A stretch of DNA of 64,000 nt from Bacillus sp. SD075. GTDB lineage: Bacteria > Bacillota > Bacilli > Bacillales > DSM-1321. Below the pieces are notes generated by a model that saw nothing but the letters and a program-made list of their open reading frames with translations, had not been told where the DNA came from and searched no databases. Positions 47,775 to 56,133 of this stretch are shown here, piece by piece; within the stretch, counting starts at the first letter, position 1, and every line of letters begins with the position of its first letter. The DNA is taken from assembly GCF_017355165.1 (NCBI RefSeq), contig NZ_JADILK010000017.1, forward strand, positions 18,137-82,136. The letters are read 5' to 3'. Both the position numbers and the translations under genes were made by a program.

Positions 47775-49823
47775 TCACACCGAATATTCTTGAATTACTT
47801 TATAAATATCGTTTTGATGTTCCATCTGAGCCATTTCATTTATGACGTCAGTTTGGTCGGCCAGTTTCATTAATTGTAACAATGCATTAAGGTGCTTTTT
47901 CTTATCCAATGCCGCTATAACAACGACAAGATGTACTTTATGTTGATCATCAAATTCAAGCCCCTCTTTAATCCTCAATAAGCTCATGCCAACTCTATTG
48001 ACCCCATCCTCTGGACTCGCATGGGGGATCGCGATATTTAATCTCAATACGATATGAGGGGACATCTTTGGATATTGTTTTTGTATCACTTCTACGTAAG
48101 GTTTAGTAACTGCGCCTTTTTGCAGAAGGGGCCCAGCTGCCAGTGCAATAGCTTCCTTCCAATCCTCAACTCTTTCTTGTAAAACGATGGTTTCTGGAGT
48201 GATAAAATCGGATAGAACAAATTCTGATTTCTGCGAAATTTCATTTGTTGCTTGAAATGAAAAGTAATTTTGCAGGGCTTTTTCGAGTGATTGTTTCTCT
48301 TCTACCTTTGCATGCTTTTCGATGACATGGATAAGCTGTTCAATATTTATAACTGAAGAATCAAGGCCGAATATCCCCTTCATTACACGTTGACGCAATT
48401 GCAACTTTTCGAAGTCCGAAATAAATTGGTCAATGATAAACAAATGTTTCTCAGTTTGTAACGGTACAGGTGAAAACACAAGATCATATTCAAATTCCAG
48501 TTTTTCAAATTCACGAATGGATAAAGCTTGGTAAAAGTAGAATTCAGGAAATAAATCCCTTAAGGTGTGTTCCATTAAGTGTGAGATGGACACACCATTC
48601 GGACAGACAACAACTGCTTTTTTCTTGGCTTGAATTCTTTCACCACTGTTGATTAAATGACCACCTATAAAAATAGTGATAAACATTATTTCACTTTCGG
48701 GTATTTCACAGCCTATATATTGTTCAAATGGTTTGATCGCATCTTTCACAATATAATGAATGGCCTCGAATTCTTCGCTAACCTTTTCAATCAAGGTATA
48801 ATCGGTCGTTAAATGATATTTAATTCTGTAATATGCTGGCTTCATGTGCAGCACCAGCTTATTCAATAATTCCTCTCGTCCTTTTAGTGTGATACATGCT
48901 TTTTTTTCAAAAAGATCCAAGCTGTCCCTAAGGGCCTTTGTTAATTGGGGCATTTCTTTATCCGTTAAAAACTGGTTCGATAATACATTTGACGTAAGAA
49001 GCTGCAGTGTAATAAATAAACGCTCCACTTTAGGAATTTTTTCAACACCTTGGATTAAGATTTCTGCTGCTTCGTACTCCTTGGTATCGGATAATTCCTC
49101 ATAATCAATATGGTAGGAATCAGTAATTAATTTTCCTTTTTTAATCCTTTTTAATAGAATGGCAATGATATAGGGAAGAAGCTTCATTTTCTCATCGATA
49201 AATTGAAGGTGTAACTGTTTTTCAACATCTTCCATTTGCATTTTTATCTTTTCGATTTCTTCACTTGAAATTTGAATCACCCGCTGAATATACTGCTCGC
49301 CCTTATAAAAACCCATTATGACCTGAAGCACTTTCATTAATAATTTCCTTTTATTCCACTCGCTGCCTATGATGTCGTATCCGTACATTCTGGAGTATAC
49401 AATTTCTAACTGATAAGTCCTGACCAGTATTTGGGTATATTTTATATCTCGAAGCACTGTGTTCTTGCTTACTTCCAGTTCAATGGAGAAATGGGCTAAG
49501 GATAGTTCTTCCTCGCTACTCAGTAACAATAGCAGAATCAGTTGAGCTCTTTCTTTTTCAGATAGAATATAATTTGCGGAAGCAGACTCACCTACTTTCT
49601 CAGCAAATAAATCAATTAGGGTTGGACTGATGATGAATTTTCCGCTATTTGTCCGTCTAATGGTTGGATAATTATTATCCTCTAACCAGTTGTTGATTTT
49701 ATTAAAACTATAGCTGACTTGTCTTCGGGACAAAGCGTATTTATTTTCTAACTTTATATTGGAAATATCCGGATTACTCAAAACCTCTTTAAATATTAAA
49801 TTGCTCCTTTCGTCTAAATACAT
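47775..49823 (-). CDS. BglG/MtlR-type PTS-controlled transcriptional activator
   Basis: A 682-residue multi-domain regulator. It has an N-terminal HTH_11 (NLIFKEVLSNPDISN...SRRQVSYSFNKINNWL) and a second HTH/Mga-like part (ELSLAHFSIELEVSKNTVLRDI). Two PRDs follow (histidines in LVLHMKPAYYRIKYHL near 330). Then an EIIB-like domain (KAVVVCPNGVSISHLMEHTL, ~405-490) and a C-terminal EIIA_2 (VLRLNIAIPHASPEDGV) with its active His near 600. Such proteins are activated or inhibited by phosphorylation by HPr and the cognate EIIs. It heads the operon, and a cre site lies ~50 bp upstream. Confidence 0.88.
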   Translation of the reverse strand: MYLDERSNLIFKEVLSNPDISNIKLENKYALSRRQVSYSFNKINNWLEDNNYPTIRRTNSGKFIISPTLIDLFAEKVGESASANYILSEKERAQLILLLLLSSEEELSLAHFSIELEVSKNTVLRDIKYTQILVRTYQLEIVYSRMYGYDIIGSEWNKRKLLMKVLQVIMGFYKGEQYIQRVIQISSEEIEKIKMQMEDVEKQLHLQFIDEKMKLLPYIIAILLKRIKKGKLITDSYHIDYEELSDTKEYEAAEILIQGVEKIPKVERLFITLQLLTSNVLSNQFLTDKEMPQLTKALRDSLDLFEKKACITLKGREELLNKLVLHMKPAYYRIKYHLTTDYTLIEKVSEEFEAIHYIVKDAIKPFEQYIGCEIPESEIMFITIFIGGHLINSGERIQAKKKAVVVCPNGVSISHLMEHTLRDLFPEFYFYQALSIREFEKLEFEYDLVFSPVPLQTEKHLFIIDQFISDFEKLQLRQRVMKGIFGLDSSVINIEQLIHVIEKHAKVEEKQSLEKALQNYFSFQATNEISQKSEFVLSDFITPETIVLQERVEDWKEAIALAAGPLLQKGAVTKPYVEVIQKQYPKMSPHIVLRLNIAIPHASPEDGVNRVGMSLLRIKEGLEFDDQHKVHLVVVIAALDKKKHLNALLQLMKLADQTDVINEMAQMEHQNDIYKVIQEYSV

Positions 49824-49873
49824 GTATTATTCCCCCTTGCTTGCTTTTAGTGTATCAGTAAAAACATGTAGTT

Positions 49874-49887
49874 TGTTAACGCTTTCA
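49874..49887 (-). promoter_or_regulatory. CcpA cre site upstream of the polyol PTS operon
   Basis: TGAAAGCGTTAACA on the minus strand matches the cre consensus TGWAARCGYTWNCW at every position. It lies ~50 bp before the regulator's start codon, where CcpA would block initiation. It predicts glucose repression of all six genes. Confidence 0.85.
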
Positions 49888-50051
49888 GACTCATTTTTTG
49901 TCGCTTTATTGTTCAGCTTGATGTTAAATGATTTGTCTATTGGCTCAAAAGCCAAAGTGAAAAATGATTTTCAAGGGCACGCTTGCGGATTTCCAATGGA
50001 TTGCCGTTATTACTGATAGTAAGTCCATTCTAACAATCCAACAAATCCTAG

Positions 50052-50112
50052 TGGACATAATGGATTAATTTTGTTATTATAGTTACTCAGGGTAACAATT
50101 ACTCATGGTAAC
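50052..50112 (+). promoter_or_regulatory. Promoter and twin operators of the marR-mfs pair
   Basis: TGGACA (50052-50057), 17-bp spacer, TATTAT (50075-50080). Two direct 14-bp repeats TTACTCAGGGTAAC (50083-50096) and TTACTCATGGTAAC (50099-50112) follow immediately. Each is itself a GTTAC/GTAAC dyad. They are 16 bp apart and cover the transcription start, a layout typical of MarR repression. Confidence 0.75.
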
Positions 50113-50130
50113 TATATATCATTTTAAGGG

Positions 50131-50559
50131 GTGTTTCTGATAAAGACTTACCAAAAATTCTTTCAGCAATTATTACTGCTTTACCGACCGTTTGAAAATA
50201 ATCTTAATATACAGCTGGGCAAGCATGATTTACACAGGGCGCAATGGTCCATTTTGCATTACTTAACCAATTATGGTTCGGCGACTCTTGTAGAGCTTGC
50301 CAATTACCAAAGCGTGGAAAAACCCACGATTACGAGGACCATCACCCGCTTGGAAGAGCTGGGGTATGTCGAGCATGTGCCAAGCAAAGATAGACGCGAA
50401 AAAAGAATGCGGCTTACAGAGCTTGGAAAAAAGGTCTACAGTGAAGTCCGCGTGACAATCGATCAATACGAACAGGATATCTTGAATGGGATCACTGAAG
50501 AGGAACAACTCGCAGCCATACGCATCATGGGCGAAATAAGAAATAACATTATAAAGTAA
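50131..50559 (+). CDS. MarR-family transcriptional regulator, YwoH-like
   Basis: A ~140-residue MarR winged helix: LHRAQWSILHYLTNYGSATLVELANYQSVEKPTITRTITRLEELGYVEHVPSKDRREKRMRLTELG. It lies 12 bp before an MFS transporter gene, the same pairing as B. subtilis YwoH and YwoG. The start is uncertain. The GTG at 50131 is too close to AAGGGG (50127-50132 region). CTG 50137 or ATA 50140 would be spaced properly but are rare start codons, and no ATG is available upstream. Confidence 0.82.
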   Translation: MFLIKTYQKFFQQLLLLYRPFENNLNIQLGKHDLHRAQWSILHYLTNYGSATLVELANYQSVEKPTITRTITRLEELGYVEHVPSKDRREKRMRLTELGKKVYSEVRVTIDQYEQDILNGITEEEQLAAIRIMGEIRNNIIK

Positions 50560-50571
50560 GGAGATAATAAA

Positions 50572-51771
50572 ATGGAACAATCCAGACCTAGACTGTGGAC
50601 GAAGGATTTTGTCATCGTTTCTTCCATTAATTTTTTCATAACATTAATCTTTTATTTATTGATGGTGACACTTGCCATCTATGCCGTAAATGAATTGGAT
50701 GCTTCTACAAGCGAAGCCGGACTCATATCAGGTATTTTCATAATCGGGACGTTAATCGGACGTCTGTTCATCGGCCGTTTCATTGATTCAATCGGACGCA
50801 AGAAAACATTATTCATCGGTTTGATCTTTTTCACTTTGACAACACTTCTTTATTTTGTGGACCTTGGAATTGGCTTCCTGCTTGTTAACCGCCTGATCCA
50901 TGGTATGGCGATGGGGATGGCGAGTACTGCGACGGGAACGATCGTCGCCCAGATCATCCCGGCAACAAGAAAGGGAGAGGGCATCGGCTATTACAGCATG
51001 AGCGCAACACTGGCGACGGCAATCGGTCCTTTCATCGGACTGTATATGGCTCAGCACACAAGCTTCCAAGTGATTTTCAGTTTCTGCCTGGCTTTAGGGG
51101 TGATCTCCCTGATTACAGCATTCTTCCTTTATGTCCCGGCTTTGAAAGTGATGGCCAAAGTGACGGAAAGCAAAGGATTCAAGCTTTCCCATTTCATTGA
51201 ACCTAAGGCGCTGCCCATCTCGATCATCACTCTGTTATTGGCATTCTGTTATTCCAGCGTCCTTTCTTTCATCAGTTTCTATGCCATCGAAATCGATCTG
51301 GTCAATACAGCAAGCTTCTTCTTTGTCGTTTACGCAGTAGCCGTATTGTTATCACGTCCTTTCTCAGGACCGCTAATGGACCGGAAAGGATCGAACTTCA
51401 TTATGTATCCGGCTTTCATGATTTTCGGAATCGGTTTGCTGCTTCTAAGTATAACAACCAATAGTTTCACTTTACTGGCAGCCGGTTTCCTCATTGGCCT
51501 GGGATTCGGTAATATGCAATCAAGCTCGCAGGCGATTGCCGTTAAACTGACACCGCCTCACCGAATGGGGATGGCAACTTCCACCTTCTTTATCATGCTT
51601 GATGCAGGACTTGGATTCGGCCCTTATATTCTGGGATTCATCATTCCAGTAACAGGTTATAGCACACTTTATGTCATCCTGGGCGTTGTGGTCATCGCAA
51701 CCTCCGTCCTTTACTACTTCTTGCACGGCAAGAAAGAACGTTTAACCAGAACGGACTTAGCTTCCATTTAA
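50572..51771 (+). CDS. MFS efflux transporter, YwoG-like
   Basis: A 399-residue 12-helix MFS protein with motif A GRLFIGRFIDSIGRKKTLFIG between helices 2 and 3. The antiporter-type motif C region (GIGYYSMSATLATAIGPFIGLY) is in helix 5, as in drug:H+ antiporters, and the second motif-A-like loop SRPFSGPLMDRKGSN is between helices 8 and 9. It follows the MarR gene by 12 bp with its own AAGGAG site and ends at a terminator. Probably drug or metabolite efflux under MarR control. Confidence 0.87.
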   Translation: MEQSRPRLWTKDFVIVSSINFFITLIFYLLMVTLAIYAVNELDASTSEAGLISGIFIIGTLIGRLFIGRFIDSIGRKKTLFIGLIFFTLTTLLYFVDLGIGFLLVNRLIHGMAMGMASTATGTIVAQIIPATRKGEGIGYYSMSATLATAIGPFIGLYMAQHTSFQVIFSFCLALGVISLITAFFLYVPALKVMAKVTESKGFKLSHFIEPKALPISIITLLLAFCYSSVLSFISFYAIEIDLVNTASFFFVVYAVAVLLSRPFSGPLMDRKGSNFIMYPAFMIFGIGLLLLSITTNSFTLLAAGFLIGLGFGNMQSSSQAIAVKLTPPHRMGMATSTFFIMLDAGLGFGPYILGFIIPVTGYSTLYVILGVVVIATSVLYYFLHGKKERLTRTDLASI

Positions 51772-51774
51772 ACG

Positions 51775-51810
51775 AAAAAGGGATATCCCATTTGGGGGAT
51801 ATCCCTTTTT
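51775..51810 (+). terminator. Intrinsic terminator of the marR-mfs operon
   Basis: A 15-bp stem AAAAAGGGATATCCC (51775-51789) / GGGATATCCCTTTTT (51796-51810). It may work in both directions. Confidence 0.9.
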
Positions 51811-51935
51811 CATTTAAAGCAGTAAGATTAATTGTCCACTGGAATTCATCCTTCATGGACCCTAATTCGACCTACACCAAAAGATGCCGCCAAAAAGTTT
51901 CTTCTTTTGAGACAGCTTCTAGTTATAGTAGGTCC

Positions 51936-53153
51936 TTATTTTATTTCCAAGTCATCGATAAAAAGCCCAAAACTTTTGCCGTTCTTTTTATTTGTGACTG
52001 TTTCACCTTTATATAAAGTCTTTCCAGTCTTTATATCTGCAATCAGAAGTTTGACAGGCTTGGATGTTTTGCCCTCTTGATTCATTTCGTTTAATAGGAA
52101 GTACACACGCCCCTTCTTAAAGGCAACGGTATATTGCTCCTTATTATTTACAGCTGCATCCAGCTCCGTGTCATTCGTGAATGTTTGACTGATGAGGTCA
52201 AACGTCTTAAGGTGATAAGCATCGGCTTCCGTTTCAACTACATAAAGGTTTTTCCCGTCTGCATATCCTGTTCTAGCCATGTCTAGGCTAAGCGATTCAT
52301 TTTTTACCGTTTCTAATTTTTCCGTTTCATAATTATAAGATAACAGCTTGCTTTCCTTTAGTTTTTCCTCAAAGGGACCATCCTCATGATTTACCCCTTT
52401 AATTAACGAAATGAAAACCATGTTGTTTGGCTGGGAGGGAGCAACATCAATTGGCATCTCAAAATCAACTTGATTAGGGTAAGTAAAGCTTTCAGATAAA
52501 AGGGTTTTATCGCTCAAGACTTTTTTATTAGCTACATCGATCGTATACAAATGAACCTCCTTCGTTTGCTTCTCATTGTTTGAATTAACATCATTCATCG
52601 TTAAAATCTGTAGTTTTGAATGGACCAACTGCACATCCCTGACATCAGCATTCATGATTCTCTCTTGATCGGGAAGCTCAATTTGGAAAGAAGTTTCTTC
52701 TTCATCTTTCTTTTCCAGTAAACCGATATCAAACTCCGCTTCCATTTTCCCGTTATTCGTAATTTCGCTATTCACCCAAGCATAAGCCAGAAAATCATCG
52801 TCTTCATATAAAGAACTAATGGAATCCTTGCCACGCATAAACGAACGATGTTCCTTTATCAATCTTTCAATTTGATGATTTTGTCCTCCAGTTAAATTCT
52901 CCAAGTAAGACCTTTCACTGGCATATGTGGTTGTATTGGATTCAAGTCTTATGGGTTCATAAAAAGTACCATTTTCAAGCGTAGCATGTATGATCACCGG
53001 ATCAAGCTCTTTATCTTTGCCTTCCAGAGTCTTGAACGTATACTTTGGAAGGCTGGAAGCAGAGGAAGCTACTTTGACATAATAGGTCCCGATGCTTAAG
53101 ATGACAACCATTCCAATAATGATGCTGCATAGATAACGTTTCACCTTGTTCAC
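51936..53153 (-). CDS. Membrane-anchored extracytoplasmic protein of unknown function (last gene of a GntR-ABC operon)
   Basis: A 405-residue protein with one N-terminal anchor helix (YLCSIIIGMVVILSIGTYYV) and a large outer domain of alternating beta segments with repeated aromatic/acidic motifs (VHLYTIDVANKKVLSD, KLLSYNYETEKLETV, LKTFDLISQTF, KLLIADIKTGKTLYKG). These look like propeller-type blades, although I see no named family. It is 19 bp behind the permease gene. It may act as a sensor or accessory protein of this small ABC system. Confidence 0.65.
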   Translation of the reverse strand: MNKVKRYLCSIIIGMVVILSIGTYYVKVASSASSLPKYTFKTLEGKDKELDPVIIHATLENGTFYEPIRLESNTTTYASERSYLENLTGGQNHQIERLIKEHRSFMRGKDSISSLYEDDDFLAYAWVNSEITNNGKMEAEFDIGLLEKKDEEETSFQIELPDQERIMNADVRDVQLVHSKLQILTMNDVNSNNEKQTKEVHLYTIDVANKKVLSDKTLLSESFTYPNQVDFEMPIDVAPSQPNNMVFISLIKGVNHEDGPFEEKLKESKLLSYNYETEKLETVKNESLSLDMARTGYADGKNLYVVETEADAYHLKTFDLISQTFTNDTELDAAVNNKEQYTVAFKKGRVYFLLNEMNQEGKTSKPVKLLIADIKTGKTLYKGETVTNKKNGKSFGLFIDDLEIK

Positions 53154-53172
53154 TCTCCTTTAATAGTTGTTG

Positions 53173-54006
53173 TTATACGGTAACGCGGTTTTTTAATAAC
53201 CAAGAACCAAGCCAAATTGATATTCCTGTCACAATGATTCCTAATGCAAGCAGCAGGCCAAATAGTTCTTTAGGGTAAAAATAGAAATCCCCAATCTCCA
53301 TTACCAAAACTGGAGCTAAAAACAATACAGTGGCAATTCCGCAATACAACAAGCCCATTATGATTCCTTTTATGCGGAAGCTCCTTTCAAGCATGATCGC
53401 CGTGAATAATATTGACATGATCATAAGACCAATGCCATAGGAAATCAGGAATTGCGTGAAGGTACTTGGGATGATCAATGCCAAAATTGGACTGAATTCA
53501 GTTATGGTAGAAGTTGACATTTCCATATTCAAGAGCGCTTCCGGTACGTATGAATTAAATAGGGCATTTTCCATTGGTAAAATGATAAGCTGGAAAGCAA
53601 TCAACCCTAATACCATCAGGAAGATGGCCGTAGCTTTTGAAAGGTAGATCGATAATCGGGATGTCGGTAACATCAATAGGCGATAAATGAATGTATTCTT
53701 CCCAAACCAATCACGATACCAAATAAGGAAGATGTAAAAAATAAGGGCAACCGCACTCAGCGCAATCGGTCCTACAAACAAAAGGGTATTGGCGATATGG
53801 GTAAAATCAATGCCTCCATAATTGGTTATATAAGCGGCTTCGGATAGTCTTTCTTTGGACATGGTATCCCTGGCATCATGAAGAAGACTCTTGGTTACGA
53901 GGATCACTCCAGCAAATTGCGAAACCAAGGTGATCAACAATAAGCTAAGATAGATTTTACTGAAACGGTTGATTTCAAAGTTCAATAGTTTTATATATCG
54001 CATCAT
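53173..54006 (-). CDS. ABC-2-like permease of the YtrA/YhcG-type ABC operon
   Basis: A 277-residue membrane protein with six predicted helices (~15-37, ~73-97, ~113-140, ~180-205, ~212-235, ~245-270) and one extracytoplasmic loop after helix 1. No signature motif is strong, but position (4-bp overlap with the ATPase) and topology match permeases of GntR-ABC operons such as ytrABC and yhcFGHI. These systems respond to cell-wall antibiotics in several Bacilli. Substrate unknown. Confidence 0.8.
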   Translation of the reverse strand: MMRYIKLLNFEINRFSKIYLSLLLITLVSQFAGVILVTKSLLHDARDTMSKERLSEAAYITNYGGIDFTHIANTLLFVGPIALSAVALIFYIFLIWYRDWFGKNTFIYRLLMLPTSRLSIYLSKATAIFLMVLGLIAFQLIILPMENALFNSYVPEALLNMEMSTSTITEFSPILALIIPSTFTQFLISYGIGLMIMSILFTAIMLERSFRIKGIIMGLLYCGIATVLFLAPVLVMEIGDFYFYPKELFGLLLALGIIVTGISIWLGSWLLKNRVTV

Positions 54007-54689
54007 GATTGATACACCTCTCTCATTACATCGACTACCGATTTTCCTTCCTCTTCCCGCATTTCTTCCGTATTGAACTCTTTAAGCACTGTACCGTCAT
54101 CCAGTAAGATGACCTTATCGATTAAATGTTCAATATCACCGATTTCATGTGTCGTGATGATGACGCCTCTATCTTCAATAAGGTGACTCGCAAAGACATC
54201 GGCAATTTGCTCGCGGCTAAACATATCGATTCCTGAAAATGGTTCGTCCATCAGTACATAATCCACGTCAAGGGACAAACCAAGCATCAGGTTGAGCTTA
54301 GCTGTATTACCTTTTGACAATTCCGAAATGCGGCTCTCCTCTTTAAGTTTGAAAAATCCCAATAATTGTTTGGCCCTTTCCGGATTCCAGGATGTATAGA
54401 AATCCGACATGAAAACCATAGCCTGTTTAACGGTCATTTGCGGAAGCATGGTCGGTGCGTCCGGAATGAAAGTGATTTTTTCATAACTTTCCTTTGTCAT
54501 CTTTTGATCATCGATCAGGATTTCCCCTTTATATGGCGTCAATCCCATGATCGCTTTGAGTGTGGTCGTTTTACCGACGCCATTTATTCCGATCAGACAA
54601 GTGACTTCGCCTTTATTGGCTGTAAATGAAACATCATCCAAGATTTTTTTCCGGCCGTATTTCTTGGAAATCTTTTTTACTTCTATCAT
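54003..54689 (-). CDS. ABC transporter ATPase subunit (YhcG/YtrB-like)
   Basis: A 228-residue ATPase. Walker A GINGVGKTT is near residue 34. The signature region is degenerate, ISELSKGNTAKLNLMLGLS near 122 (no canonical LSGGQ). Walker B DYVLMDEPFSGID is near 145 and the H-loop ITTHEIGDIE near 178. The Leu-Ser-Lys-Gly signature is typical of YtrB/YhcG-type exporters. It overlaps both neighbours by 4 bp, giving strong translational coupling in the order gntR, ATPase, permease, anchor protein. Confidence 0.88.
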   Translation of the reverse strand: MIEVKKISKKYGRKKILDDVSFTANKGEVTCLIGINGVGKTTTLKAIMGLTPYKGEILIDDQKMTKESYEKITFIPDAPTMLPQMTVKQAMVFMSDFYTSWNPERAKQLLGFFKLKEESRISELSKGNTAKLNLMLGLSLDVDYVLMDEPFSGIDMFSREQIADVFASHLIEDRGVIITTHEIGDIEHLIDKVILLDDGTVLKEFNTEEMREEEGKSVVDVMREVYQS

Positions 54690-55075
54690 TTTTCTTCCTC
54701 CTCCCTTATTTCTTCCGAGTATTTTTCTTTAACCACACGAAGCAGTTCATCAACTGGTACATTAATCGGACGAATCGCATCGACAAACGTATCGACGGCT
54801 GCCAAAATCAATTCCTGCCTCACAGCCTGTAAAATCATTTCATTCGTCGTGATTTGACTGGGGAAATTTCGTTCGGTATGAATCAAGCCCTGTTCCTCCA
54901 TTTCTTTATACGCTTTTTGAGCGGTATTCGGATTTATGTTCAGTGTAGCCGCCAGTTCTCTTCGGGAGGGAATTTCCTGTCCCGCCACGAATTTGCCTAT
55001 GGCTATTTGTTCTTTAAAATGTCTAACGACTTGCAGATATACCGGTTCCCGGGTATTTACGTTCATAAAAACCAC
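54686..55075 (-). CDS. GntR-family regulator, YtrA subfamily
   Basis: A 129-residue short GntR protein: PVYLQVVRHFKEQIAIGKFVAGQEIPSRRELAATLNINPNTAQKAYKEMEEQGLIHTERN. It ends in a ~55-residue helical tail for dimerisation, with no effector domain, as in YtrA. YtrA-type proteins repress their own ABC operon until a wall-active drug is sensed indirectly. It is first in a four-gene operon, with the dyad GTGTATG/CATACAC ~45 bp upstream. Confidence 0.87.
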   Translation of the reverse strand: MVFMNVNTREPVYLQVVRHFKEQIAIGKFVAGQEIPSRRELAATLNINPNTAQKAYKEMEEQGLIHTERNFPSQITTNEMILQAVRQELILAAVDTFVDAIRPINVPVDELLRVVKEKYSEEIREEEEK

Positions 55076-55117
55076 CCCCTATTTATTTAAAGAAGTCTGA
55101 TATGCATAGAATCTTTC

Positions 55118-55143
55118 GTGTATGTACTAAGTGGTTCATACAC
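55118..55143 (-). promoter_or_regulatory. Putative operator of the YtrA-type regulator
   Basis: Inverted repeat GTGTATG (55118-55124) / CATACAC (55137-55143), 12-bp spacer. It lies downstream of a TATAGT-like -10 on the minus strand, between promoter and start codon. GTGTAT...ATACAC half-sites resemble those reported for YtrA-family repressors. Confidence 0.55.
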
Positions 55144-55204
55144 CTTATAGATGTACTATACCCTTAATACAGCCGAGCTGTCAATCATGAATCTCAACAA
55201 AAGA

Positions 55205-55238
55205 AAAACCCCAAATGTGCGGTGCATTCGGGGTTTTC
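55205..55238 (-). terminator. Intrinsic terminator of the AAA-ATPase gene
   Basis: Stem AAAACCCC...ATG / CAT..GGGGTTTT (55206-55237), with T-runs on either side. It ends ~30 bp after the ATPase stop on the minus strand. Confidence 0.8.
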
Positions 55239-55269
55239 CTTTTATACTTTTAATGGAAAGGCTAAAATC

Positions 55270-56025
55270 TCATTCGAATAGATGATGAAGCAGCCTATCC
55301 TTATTTTCAAAAAACTGTTTCATTAACAAATAGTGATTGGACTCCTCTAAAGTCACTTCACTCATTCCCTCATCTGAAATTTGGAGGATTTTAGCATCCG
55401 GATAGGCCATGATGATCGGGGAATGGGTGGAAATGATAAATTGGGAACCTTGTTGAACAAGCTCATTTATCCTGGCCAGCATCGATATTTGTCTCAACGG
55501 CGACAAAGCAGCTTCAGGCTCATCGAGGATATACAATCCATCGCCTTGAAATCGTTCAACAAAGGCTGAAAAAAACGATTCCCCATGAGATTGCTGGTGA
55601 AGTGACTTTCCCCCGAAGGAATCGATGATTTTCGACCCAAACGATGCTTCCCGATCCAATTCCTCTATATTCGTAGCTAAATTATAAAAGGTTTCCGCCC
55701 TAAAGAAAAAATTATCCTTCGGTTTGTACACGCCTTTTTTCAAACGGAGGTATTCGTCCAAATTGGAATGTGAATCATAATTGGAAAAATTGAAATTCAA
55801 CGTTCCACCTTCTGGATTGAAGCCATAGGCAATCGCAATACCTTCAAGCAAGGTGGATTTCCCCATTCCATTTTCGCCGATAACGTAGGTAACACTAGGA
55901 TGAAAAGCCACTTCTTGAAGGTACTTGATAACCGGCAGATCAAGAGGGAAATGCTCATACGAAGATATTCGATCTCTGTTCAGGTAGATGCCCCTGATGT
56001 ACTGTGTATCATAATCCAGTTTCAT
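55270..56025 (-). CDS. AAA-family ATPase (ABC-like, COG3910 type)
   Basis: A 251-residue stand-alone ABC/SMC-like ATPase. Walker A VIGENGMGKSTLLEGIA lies at ~48-64. The signature-like QQSHGESFFSAFVERF is at ~143, Walker B GLYILDEPEAALSPLRQ near 163, and the H-loop FIISTHSPIIMAYPDA near 196. It lacks membrane partners. Similar proteins are found in overcoming-lysogenisation or predicted defence contexts, but many are orphans in Bacilli. Here it is monocistronic and no nuclease neighbour is present. Confidence 0.8.
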   Translation of the reverse strand: MKLDYDTQYIRGIYLNRDRISSYEHFPLDLPVIKYLQEVAFHPSVTYVIGENGMGKSTLLEGIAIAYGFNPEGGTLNFNFSNYDSHSNLDEYLRLKKGVYKPKDNFFFRAETFYNLATNIEELDREASFGSKIIDSFGGKSLHQQSHGESFFSAFVERFQGDGLYILDEPEAALSPLRQISMLARINELVQQGSQFIISTHSPIIMAYPDAKILQISDEGMSEVTLEESNHYLLMKQFFENKDRLLHHLFE

Positions 56026-56133
56026 TTGTTCTCCCCTTCTGTAGAATATTTAGAGCGCTGATATGTCTTTCTTACCATCCTTTAAGACTGCAATCCAAGA
56101 CACCATAATTAGCCAAATTGATAATATTTGATT

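Noticed and set aside
55270..56025. AAA ATPase as part of an anti-phage defence system
   Set aside because: No nuclease, toxin or other defence partner lies next to it; it ends at its own terminator and the neighbours are a YtrA-ABC operon and YdbC/GrpB genes.
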